DNA of 64,000 bases from a bacterium (GTDB lineage Bacteria > Oederibacteriota > CAKKQC01): positions 94,251 to 158,250 of the forward strand of contig CAKKQC010000022.1 in the NCBI GenBank assembly GCA_919901855.1, read 5' to 3'. A program made the position numbers and the translations under genes. Within the stretch, counting starts at the first letter, position 1; the number at the start of each line of letters is the position of its first letter. Below, one piece after another: positions 9,753 through 16,816 of the stretch. Under the pieces are notes generated by a model that searched no databases, was not told the origin of the DNA, and worked only from the letters and a program-made list of their open reading frames with translations.

Positions 9753-11032
9753 GCGCCTCCCGGCTTCGCGCGGCGTTCCTGTTCCTCGTGATCGCCGCTC
9801 CCGTGCGTGCCGACCTCTGGTCCAGTGGGAATCTTCTGACTCCCGCCGAGCGCCGGGAGGAAATCCGGCTGAAGGAGGCCCGGCTCGAGGCGCTCATGGT
9901 CGCGCGCGGGCTTGACGGTATCCTGCTCACGAAGGCGCGCAACCACGCATGGCTGCTTGCGGGGTCGCGCACCTGGATCGTGGGCGCGCAGGCCGAGAGT
10001 CCCGTCTGGCTCCTCCTTGCGCGCGGCTCAACGGGAACCGTTGCGGTCCCCTCCGGGTCCGCCCAGGCCGGGAAGCGCTACCTCGTCGCCAGCAACATGG
10101 AGGGGCCGCGCCTCATGGCCGAGGAAGGGTTGCGGGGGCTGGGATGGACGGAGCGCCGGTATCCGTGGTTCGGGGGCGCGGGCGGCACCCAGGACCCGCG
10201 CCGCCGGATCGTGGACGACGTCATGCCGCGCGCGAAGCTCGGGTGCGACGGTCCGGTCGCGGGCACCGAGGACATTGGCGCCGACCTGTCGCGGATCCGG
10301 TTCCCCCTTACAGCCACGGAGATGCGGCGCATGCGGTGGCTGGGAGGCCGTTCGGGGGCCGCGGTGGCCGCCGTCTGCCGCGAGATCGCGCCCGGGATGC
10401 GCGAGACCGAGATCGGGAACCTGCTCGCGGCGAAGCTCGCGCGGGAGGGCCTCTCGCCGACCGTGATCCTGGTCGGAGTCGACGGGCGACTTGAGTCTTT
10501 CCGGCATCTCGTGCCGACGGACGAGAAACTCAAACGGCTGGCGCTCGTGAACCTGTGCGCGGAGAAGTGGGGGCTCGTGGTGGCGGTCAGCCGGCTGGTC
10601 CATTTCGGCCCCCTGCCCGCCGACCTGGCGGCCCGGATGCAGGCCTGCGCGACCGTCGACGCGACGTACCTCCGGGGCGCCCGCCCGGGCTCGACCTTCG
10701 GCGGGATCCTGGCCGAGGGCGCGGAGGCCTACGCGGCGATGGGATGGGCGGAGGAGTGGCGGAATCACCACCAGGGCGGGTCCATCGGGTACCTCGAGCG
10801 CGAGTCCCTGCTGGTCCCCGATAGCGCCGAGACGGTGGTGGAGGGGATGGCGCTCGCCTTCAATCCGACGCTCCCGGGCGTAAAGATCGAGGACACGATT
10901 CTCGTAGGCCCTCATGGGCCGGAGATCATGACCCGCGTCGAGGGATGGCCGGTTCGCCGGGTGGTCCTGGACGGGGCGATCTGGGAGCTTCCGGACATCC
11001 TGGTGCGGCCGGCCGGGGCGGGCTCCCGATGA
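9749..11032 (+). CDS. Secreted M24-fold protein with degraded metal site
   Basis: About 427 residues, resembling creatinase/Xaa-Pro aminopeptidase: an N-terminal lobe to about residue 180 and a pita-bread domain after it. The first M24 metal-ligand region reads LVNLCAEKWGLVVAVSRLV, without the usual pair of aspartates. NHHQGGSIGY keeps histidine, the expected EP glutamate is Asn (AFNPTLPG) and the last glutamate survives in KIEDTI. It is therefore probably not a two-metal peptidase. The first canonical start is GTG 9788. Reading back to CTG 9749 restores a full signal peptide (RLRAAFLFLVIAAPVRA), has GGGGAGAG at 9733-9740 and gives a CTGA overlap with the FmdB gene, so I prefer that start. 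Confidence 0.6.
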   Translation: MSASRLRAAFLFLVIAAPVRADLWSSGNLLTPAERREEIRLKEARLEALMVARGLDGILLTKARNHAWLLAGSRTWIVGAQAESPVWLLLARGSTGTVAVPSGSAQAGKRYLVASNMEGPRLMAEEGLRGLGWTERRYPWFGGAGGTQDPRRRIVDDVMPRAKLGCDGPVAGTEDIGADLSRIRFPLTATEMRRMRWLGGRSGAAVAAVCREIAPGMRETEIGNLLAAKLAREGLSPTVILVGVDGRLESFRHLVPTDEKLKRLALVNLCAEKWGLVVAVSRLVHFGPLPADLAARMQACATVDATYLRGARPGSTFGGILAEGAEAYAAMGWAEEWRNHHQGGSIGYLERESLLVPDSAETVVEGMALAFNPTLPGVKIEDTILVGPHGPEIMTRVEGWPVRRVVLDGAIWELPDILVRPAGAGSR

Positions 11033-11073
11033 CCGCGCGCGGTCCGGCAGCCCGGTATTTCGGCCTTCCCGGG

Positions 11074-11095
11074 GGTTCCCGGGCCTCCGGGAACC
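11074..11095 (+). terminator. Strong hairpin after the M24-like gene
   Basis: Perfect 9-bp stem, GGTTCCCGG pairing with CCGGGAACC, around a 4-base loop. No T-run follows, so it is either a weak or Rho-assisted terminator or an mRNA end-protecting structure. Confidence 0.45.
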
Positions 11096-11118
11096 ACCTG
11101 ACCCGGGGCGGCCGTGCA

Positions 11119-11127
11119 TGCTATGGT
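11119..11127 (+). promoter_or_regulatory. Extended -10 directly before a GTG start (leaderless)
   Basis: TGC followed by TATGGT (11122-11127), then six bases, then GTG 11134. Transcription would begin at or next to the start codon. It lies downstream of the hairpin at 11074-11095, which supports a new transcription unit starting here. Confidence 0.45.
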
Positions 11128-11133
11128 AAAAGG

Positions 11134-13011
11134 GTGATCCAGCCTTGCCGCAGGGCCGCAATTCCTGACCCACGCCCCCGACTGTCGGGTCTGCGGGCGC
11201 TGCCGGCCTGCCTCCTCGTTCTTGCCCTGGCGATCACGGGATGTGACCGGGTGGCGGGGCTGATCGGCTTCGGTGGGACGGATCTGTCCGCGACCGCGAA
11301 GGCGGCCTCCGAGATTTCATACCGGTCCCTCGTGGAGTCCCTGGCTCCCGTCTCGACCGGAGGGGGAGCGTCCGCCTCAACCATGCGCATCGACCTCACG
11401 CTCAAGATACGGACCGCGGCGGCGGGGACGGATGGATCGAGCCTGGTGGAAGCCGAGGTCGCCGACGGGAGCCAGGAAGTGGACGGCCGGCCGCGGCCCG
11501 GATCGCTCGCCGGCCAGAAGGCCACGTTCCGGATCAATGCGTTGCGCAAGTTCGACGCCTGGCAGGGGATCTCGTTTCCGTGCGGCGCGGAGTTGTTCGA
11601 ACTCGCGCTGCCCTCGGGCCGGCTCCGCAAAGGCGTGCACTGGAAGGCGGAAGGCCGGCGCGCCCTGCTTCGCCTTCAGGACGAGGTTTCCGTCGAGCGC
11701 GCGTTCGTGTTCGAGGGAGACGGCAAGCTCGGTGGCGAAGACGCCTGGCGGATCACGTTCACGATCGCGTCCGTGAAACGGGACCTCTCCGCGGGCGGAC
11801 AGCTCGAGATGGGAGGAACCGGCGAGGTCTGGCTCGCAAAGAAGGATCTCCGTCTGCTCAGGGGGACGGAGGTGCTGACCGGCCAGCTCACGAACAAGAC
11901 CATCTCGAATGAGCCTGGCAAGTTCGCCCAGGCGATGACGCTCATGGACGCGACGCTCGCGCCGCCGCGGATCGCGTCCGCGATCGAGACGCCGTCCCCG
12001 GATTCCGGAACGGCGGCGAAGGCGGGAGGGCCGGCGCCCGTCTCCGCACCGGCCAACCCGGTGCCGGCCGGGTCGTCCAAGGGGGCGGGCGCGGCGGTGG
12101 CGGCTCCATCCGCCACGGGCGCGCCGGCGGAGCGGCTGGTTTTCGTGAGCCATGCGACCGGCAAGCGCGAGGTCTGGTCGGTCGCGCCCGACGGAACGGG
12201 CAAGCACTGCCTGTCCGGGTTCACGAACGAGCATTGGTCGCCGTCGCTGGACGCCGAGGGGCGGACCCTTGCGTGCGCCTCCTCGAACGCGAAGGGGGTC
12301 AATGTCTGGATGATCGGACTGCTGGCGGGAGAACGGACGGCGCTCACCGAATTCGGGGAGACCGACGACATCGAGGTGGCCTGGTGCCACAACGGCCAGC
12401 GCCTGGTCTTCCTGCGTGACGGCAAGCTGTGGTCGGTGCATCGCGACGGGTACAACATGCAGAGTTTCGGCGTGGGGGGGCGCGCCGTGTCGATGGCGGC
12501 GACGAACGCGACTTCCCAGGTCGCCGTCGTCACGAACGAGCTGAACCAGAACAAGATCGTCGTCGTGGACGTCCTCAGCGGGGCCGTGCGGGAGCTGTTC
12601 GAGGGCGAGGATCCCGCGTGGTCCCCGGACGGCACCCAGATCGCGTACCACGGAACGGATTCGATCACGCTGGCCAACGCGGACGGGTCCAGCCCCCGCC
12701 AGCTCCTCAAGGGCGCTTTCGCGGACGGGGCGGTCATCTGGGAGCCGACGGGCAAGCGGGTCGCGGTGAGCCGGATCGAGGGCACCCAGCCCGACGTCTA
12801 CCTCGTGGAAGCCGCGGCGGGCGGGAAGGTGACGCGCGTGACGTTCCGGGGCGGCGTGGCGTGCGCGATCTCTCCCGCGGCGGACCGGGTCGCATACCTC
12901 CTGGACAACGATCTCTGGGTGGCGTCATCGGACGGCAACACGCAGGTCAGGATCACGGCGGACGGGGCGACCGAGCTGCCGGTCTGGTGGGGTAAGCACT
13001 ATGTGCCGTAA
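11134..13011 (+). CDS. Lipoprotein with C-terminal WD40-like (PD40) propeller
   Basis: 625 residues. The signal sequence ends in the lipobox ITGC, so it is a predicted lipoprotein. Residues about 30-280 form an uncharacterised beta-rich domain, then an Ala/Pro/Gly linker near 285-335. After that come repeated blades such as RLVFVSHATGKREVWSVAPDG, characteristic of TolB/PD40 propellers (DPAWSPDGTQIAY, ISPAADRVAYL). I use GTG 11134 rather than the upstream ATG 11029, because the longer reading would place an Arg-rich 35-residue stretch and the 11074 hairpin ahead of the signal peptide. Its end overlaps the next lipoprotein gene. Confidence 0.65.
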   Translation: MIQPCRRAAIPDPRPRLSGLRALPACLLVLALAITGCDRVAGLIGFGGTDLSATAKAASEISYRSLVESLAPVSTGGGASASTMRIDLTLKIRTAAAGTDGSSLVEAEVADGSQEVDGRPRPGSLAGQKATFRINALRKFDAWQGISFPCGAELFELALPSGRLRKGVHWKAEGRRALLRLQDEVSVERAFVFEGDGKLGGEDAWRITFTIASVKRDLSAGGQLEMGGTGEVWLAKKDLRLLRGTEVLTGQLTNKTISNEPGKFAQAMTLMDATLAPPRIASAIETPSPDSGTAAKAGGPAPVSAPANPVPAGSSKGAGAAVAAPSATGAPAERLVFVSHATGKREVWSVAPDGTGKHCLSGFTNEHWSPSLDAEGRTLACASSNAKGVNVWMIGLLAGERTALTEFGETDDIEVAWCHNGQRLVFLRDGKLWSVHRDGYNMQSFGVGGRAVSMAATNATSQVAVVTNELNQNKIVVVDVLSGAVRELFEGEDPAWSPDGTQIAYHGTDSITLANADGSSPRQLLKGAFADGAVIWEPTGKRVAVSRIEGTQPDVYLVEAAAGGKVTRVTFRGGVACAISPAADRVAYLLDNDLWVASSDGNTQVRITADGATELPVWWGKHYVP

Positions 13012-13948
13012 TCGTGCATGGTTCCTGTGCCTGGTCGCGGCGTGCCTCGCCGGGCCCGTCCTCGGGCTGCAAGGTTGCGGGAAGAAGGCGCCCCCCCCGG
13101 TGGCGCAGAAGGTCGAGAAGAAGGGGCCGCCCTTGCCTCCCGGGCTCCTGGTCTACTCCTGCGGCGGCTCGATCTGGAAGCTGCCGAAAGGCCAGCCCGC
13201 GGAGAAGATCGTGGGTGGAAGCGTTTGGTTCCCCGCGCTCAAGGGGGACGAGACGCTGGTCGCCTACTGGGAGGATCTCGGGGACCGGATGGCCATGAAC
13301 ATCCTGAACCTCTCCTCGAAGGCCGTGACCCGGGTGGGGGCGTGGCACACGTTGGGGGCCCTGGGCCGGAATCTGAACCTGCGCAACGCCCCGGTCTGGT
13401 CGGACGCGAAGAACGTGCTCCTGTTCGCGGACGGCCGGCAGATCTGGCAGGTCGAGGCGGACGGCACCAACCTCCAGACGATCTACGAACACGCCGAGGG
13501 AGGGTGCTACAGCGTTTCGCCGTCTCCCGACGGCACGCGGATCGCGTTCGTGGGCGTGGGCGAGAAGGACCAGAACCTCTGGACCTACTCGACGCTCACG
13601 CACAAGGCCCAGCCCGTGACGGAGTACACGAACAAGGACGGAGCCGTGGGCTCGCCGTCCTGGTCCCCGAAGGGCGATCCGATCGTGTTCGTGCTCTACA
13701 AGTCCGAGGACGCGAACATCTGGCGCGTGCTTTCGGAGGGGGGCGTCTCCATGCAGATCACGCGGGAGGGGCGGACCAACTCCCCGGTATGGGATCCCAC
13801 GGGCGCGAAGATCGCGGCCGCTTCGGGCACCCAGAACCCGCTGCTCTGGCAGATTCACCTCATCAGCGCCACGGACGGCAAGTTCCTCGAGCAGCTCACG
13901 ACCACGTCCCCCGGAGGCTTCTCGCCCTCGATTGCCGGCGCCTGGTAG
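13001..13948 (+). CDS. Lipoprotein, PD40/TolB-like propeller
   Basis: 315 residues. The N-terminal MCRNRAWFLCLVAACLAGPV and lipobox LQGC predict a lipoprotein, followed by a KKAPPPVAQKVEKKGPPLPP linker. The rest shows five to six PD40-like blades, for example SVSPSPDGTRIAFVG, SPSWSPKGDPIVFVL and SPVWDPTGAKIAAAS. It is paired and overlapping with the preceding lipoprotein, and the two may act together as envelope scaffold or sensor. No catalytic motif is seen. Confidence 0.65.
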   Translation: MCRNRAWFLCLVAACLAGPVLGLQGCGKKAPPPVAQKVEKKGPPLPPGLLVYSCGGSIWKLPKGQPAEKIVGGSVWFPALKGDETLVAYWEDLGDRMAMNILNLSSKAVTRVGAWHTLGALGRNLNLRNAPVWSDAKNVLLFADGRQIWQVEADGTNLQTIYEHAEGGCYSVSPSPDGTRIAFVGVGEKDQNLWTYSTLTHKAQPVTEYTNKDGAVGSPSWSPKGDPIVFVLYKSEDANIWRVLSEGGVSMQITREGRTNSPVWDPTGAKIAAASGTQNPLLWQIHLISATDGKFLEQLTTTSPGGFSPSIAGAW

Positions 13949-13997
13949 GTTCCTCCGCAGGGGGAATCCCGCCAGCCGCGGCCCTATTTCTCCGCGA

Positions 13998-14006
13998 TGT
14001 TACAAT
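13998..14006 (+). promoter_or_regulatory. Extended -10 directly before ATG 14014 (leaderless)
   Basis: TGT plus TACAAT (14001-14006), then seven bases, then ATG 14014. No ribosome site is present. The spacing puts the transcription start on the start codon. Confidence 0.45.
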
Positions 14007-14013
14007 ACGTCCA

Positions 14014-14352
14014 ATGCACCTGCTGATTCTTCTGGCCGTGATGTGGCTGGACGCGTCTCCGCGTGCCGCTACCGTCCCCGTGCTGACTCACCGTTACACC
14101 TACCATGCCGCCTCGAGTTCTGACCAGGGCGTAGGCATCGCGATGGGGAGTGACGGGGATATCTTCGTCACGGGTCGCGTCGGGAATGGCTGTGGAGGGA
14201 CCGGGGACATCTACGTGGCCCGCCTTGATGCCTCTCTGAACAAGAAGTGGGAGGTCGTGCTCGATGTGGGGGGCTGCAAGGACAACTATCCAACCGGGAT
14301 CGCCGTGTACGACACCCGGTCTGAGAAAGGCATTCGGAATAGCGCGTCTTAA
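14014..14352 (+). pseudogene. Truncated SBBP beta-propeller secreted protein
   Basis: 112 codons. The signal peptide MHLLILLAVMWLDASPRAA is followed by one and a half SBBP-like repeats (GIAMGSDGDIFVTGRVGN, GDIYVARLDASLNKKWEVVL). The repeats stop abruptly at GIAVYDT, followed by an unrelated tail and TAA. Full SBBP proteins have many repeats, so this is an N-terminal remnant. At about 14,320 base composition changes and a different reading frame takes over. Confidence 0.6.
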
Positions 14353-14641
14353 GTCCAAGGACAATTTCCGGGGGACGCGCAAGGGGCTGGTCTACGTGCC
14401 CAAGGGTAAGACCAAAATGTTCGCGCGCAAGGAGGAGACCGTCGACGTTGCCACCGGCCAACCGGTGGAAATCGATCTCTTTGACGACAAGGGCAAGCGA
14501 ACGTATCACTTGGCGGTCAAGAAGCTGGGCGTCCACAATGGCGTCGCGGTTGCGGAAGACACCGAGACGGAAACGGAGGGCCCGGTGGGTACGGTAAGGC
14601 AGCGTACCGTTGCGACAAAGGTGGAGGTGGAGACGGAATGA
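14264..14641 (+). pseudogene. Orphan 3' fragment of an unknown protein
   Basis: In a frame different from the truncated SBBP gene, about 100 residues from roughly 14,335 to the TGA at 14639-14641 look protein-like: hydrophilic, with GLVYVPKGKTKMFARKEE and PVEIDLFDDKGKRTYHLAVK. The only upstream ATG in frame (14264) lies inside the SBBP remnant, so this is most likely the end of a gene whose 5' part was lost at a recombination junction. I recognise no family. Confidence 0.4.
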
Positions 14642-14657
14642 GTAAGGTGAGGTTAAC

Positions 14658-15851
14658 GTGAGGACCATGATCGTAGCGGGCGCGTTTGCGGCAGTGCTGG
14701 CCGTGGGGCTAGGGCGGGCGCAAGCCTCGAAGCTGAAGGCGCCAGAGCCTTCGATGTCCCAAGCTGCGGCGAGCGCGACGCAGTCCGTGCAGGCCGGTCT
14801 CGCACCGACGCGCACGGCAACTGGCCGTCCTGCCGATCTCGATCCGCGCATTCCATGGCTCGAGGATCTGGGCATTCCCCAGAGCGGAGGTCCGGAGCCA
14901 CTGGTGAAGGTGGCAAGCTGCGCTCAGCCGCTGCCCGGCGCTGTCGTGGACCTCTTCGATCTAGATGGTGACTTGGTTATGCAGGTGAATGGGGTGGATC
15001 GAGTGGTGTTGAAGGCCAGCTGTGAAGGGAAGGTTCTCTGGTCACATCTTCTGCGTGAGGGCGTGGGCTGGAGAGTTGTTACCGATGGGAGAAGAATCTA
15101 CTGCGTGCCCTTGACCATTCCCGAAGACACGAATGTTAGGGAGCCGATTCTTGCGTACGACGGGGATGGCAAGCTGGCGGGAAGGATCGAGTGGCCCATT
15201 CCGCGAGGAGAAGGCGCGGGCGCCATCGTGCTGAAGGATGGCTGCATCATTGGCGAGGCGATGAGCGGTCGCCGAATCCATGTACGCACAGACCCGACGA
15301 GCACGGTTGACCCCGAGGTCATAGTGACGGTGAGGGATGTGATGGCGGGCGGTGAGGGCGTATCGAAGGAGGAGCATCATCGGCTTTGGAGAGAAGGCAA
15401 GGTGGCCTTGGGGATTCGGAAGAAGGAGGTGCCTGGTGATCCGGTGAAAGCTCGGGGCATTTCCAACCGTCGGCTACGTGCCGCGAAGCCTTGGGTGGGT
15501 AGGATTCTGCGTGTTCGCGATCTCCCCGGATTCGACTCGAAAGACCGTAGTGCGGGGGACTGGTGGAAACCGGGATTCGCGATCGGGTCCGTCGTGCGCT
15601 TGGAGAAGGACGGCAATGTGTGGATTATGGCATCTCTGCTGAACCCGCACCATCTGTCGGCTTCGGAGATGCTTAGGAAAGATCGACCAGTTGAAAAGGA
15701 TAGAAACGTGCTGGCTTGCTTCGATGTGCAAGGAAAGCTACGCGGTTACGTGATCGAACCGCGGGAGAATATGGGCTTCTTCTCTGTGGATGAGGCTCTT
15801 TATCTTTGGTTGGGGGATCGGCTTGAGCGATGGGAATGCCGGGGGCGTTAA
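14658..15851 (+). CDS. Secreted protein of unknown function
   Basis: 397 residues from GTG 14658, with GGTGAGG six bases upstream and a signal peptide MIVAGAFAAVLAVGLGRAQA. Later segments (DLFDLDGDLVMQVNGVDR, ILAYDGDGKLAGRIEWPI, LACFDVQGKLRGYVIEPR) suggest a six-bladed NHL/6-phosphogluconolactonase-like propeller, but I cannot name a family. Codon use is less GC-biased than the flanks: the line starting 15721 is 32/60 G+C by hand count. This suggests recent transfer. Confidence 0.55.
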   Translation: MRTMIVAGAFAAVLAVGLGRAQASKLKAPEPSMSQAAASATQSVQAGLAPTRTATGRPADLDPRIPWLEDLGIPQSGGPEPLVKVASCAQPLPGAVVDLFDLDGDLVMQVNGVDRVVLKASCEGKVLWSHLLREGVGWRVVTDGRRIYCVPLTIPEDTNVREPILAYDGDGKLAGRIEWPIPRGEGAGAIVLKDGCIIGEAMSGRRIHVRTDPTSTVDPEVIVTVRDVMAGGEGVSKEEHHRLWREGKVALGIRKKEVPGDPVKARGISNRRLRAAKPWVGRILRVRDLPGFDSKDRSAGDWWKPGFAIGSVVRLEKDGNVWIMASLLNPHHLSASEMLRKDRPVEKDRNVLACFDVQGKLRGYVIEPRENMGFFSVDEALYLWLGDRLERWECRGR

Positions 15852-15861
15852 CTCCTTGAGG

Positions 15862-16515
15862 ATGACCCAAAGCCGCCGAACGCGTGTGCTATTGGCGTTG
15901 GCGGTTCTGTTTGTTCCAGCTGTCCTGATGGGCATGGAAGCGCCGGATTTCGCAACGAGCTCTTCCGGTGGACAGTTGCGGACCATTTCGGGCGCGCAAC
16001 TCCCTCTGCCGTCCGAGGTTGTGCTCAAGCCATTTCGAGCCTACGATGCGTCACTGGGAGAATTCCGCGAGGTAGGCGAGAAGGTGCTCTTTCAGGGCCA
16101 AGTCCGGGTACCTATTCGGGTCTACCTTGCAGCCGTGGTGTTGGGCGAGATTGACCGTGCCCGCGAGCTTGACCTGGATGATGCAGGGAAGTCCGTGTGG
16201 ACATCGGACAGGGCGCTGTCCGGCGGTCCGGGACAATCAGCAGGCTGGCATGAGCTGACGTGGGATGGCCGTGCTGCGGGCGGCCTCTGCGTGGCCTCCG
16301 GGAAGTACACGGCGGTCTTTGTCGCGGGGGATCAGGCGGAGCGGGAACGCAAAGTCGTGCACCTCAACGTCCTCGAGTCCGATGGGGGGCTCGGGGGCGG
16401 GGCGTACAGTATCGCGGGTCGAGCCGGGGGTTCTCCTGGTGGCAACTCGGGCAAGGGTGGTGGTGCACCGGGTGCCGGCGGGAGCGGAGGGAGTTTAGCA
16501 GCTTCAGGCGCTTGA
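15862..16515 (+). CDS. Secreted protein with FlgD-Ig-like domain, possibly cut short by TGA
   Basis: 218 residues from ATG 15862 (TTGAGG just upstream). The signal peptide is RVLLALAVLFVPAVLMGMEA. Residues about 60-165 contain WHELTWDGRAAGGLCVASG and YTAVFVAGD, the pattern of FlgD-Ig/FN3-like folds. A Gly/Ser-rich tail leads to the TGA at 16513-16515. The same frame stays open after that TGA for another 51 codons to 16671, continuing the same low-complexity style. The stop may be a recent nonsense mutation. It is in the same lower-GC patch as the preceding gene. Confidence 0.5.
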   Translation: MTQSRRTRVLLALAVLFVPAVLMGMEAPDFATSSSGGQLRTISGAQLPLPSEVVLKPFRAYDASLGEFREVGEKVLFQGQVRVPIRVYLAAVVLGEIDRARELDLDDAGKSVWTSDRALSGGPGQSAGWHELTWDGRAAGGLCVASGKYTAVFVAGDQAERERKVVHLNVLESDGGLGGGAYSIAGRAGGSPGGNSGKGGGAPGAGGSGGSLAASGA

Positions 16516-16816
16516 TCGGCTGTCTCGACAGGGAATCCATCTGCCCCAATTGCCGGTCCTACGAGCACGGAGGCACCTCACGACAACGGATGGCACGATG
16601 GCAACAACCCGAACGGGTTCACCATCGACCACCCCGACACGAGCAACGGGCAGGGCAACAACCATCATTGACCTATCCGGGGAATCGCGAGGAAACGCAC
16701 TGTCTGGCTTGAGGAAACGGGGATAGCCGCACCGCACTCCTTCTTGCGAGGCCGAGGATGACTTGGGATAGAATGAATGCTCTCTCATAGACAGAAGCAG
16801 ACCCAAGGAGGCATGC
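16516..16816 (+). other. Gene-free stretch before transketolase
   Basis: The first 156 bases are the in-frame continuation of the preceding gene beyond its TGA, ending at TGA 16669-16671. It encodes an Asn/His/Gly-rich tail (HDNGWHDGNNPNG). From 16672 to 16743 I see nothing recognisable. The remainder carries the transketolase promoter and ribosome site. Confidence 0.5.
16744..16774 (+). promoter_or_regulatory. Transketolase promoter
   Basis: TTGCGA at 16744-16749 and TAGAAT at 16769-16774 with a 19-base spacer. The leader is about 35 bases and contains AAGGAGG (16805-16811), five bases before ATG 16817. This is a conventional leadered start, unlike the leaderless ones elsewhere. Confidence 0.45.

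Noticed and set aside
11029-11133. Upstream ATG 11029 as the start of the PD40 lipoprotein
   Set aside because: It would place a hairpin and an Arg-rich 35-residue stretch before the lipoprotein signal. GTG 11134 has a well-placed -10 box and gives a normal signal peptide.
16513-16515. Selenocysteine at the in-frame TGA
   Set aside because: No SECIS-like stem-loop is apparent immediately downstream, the context is a Gly/Ser linker and no redox motif is present. Mutation or error is simpler.
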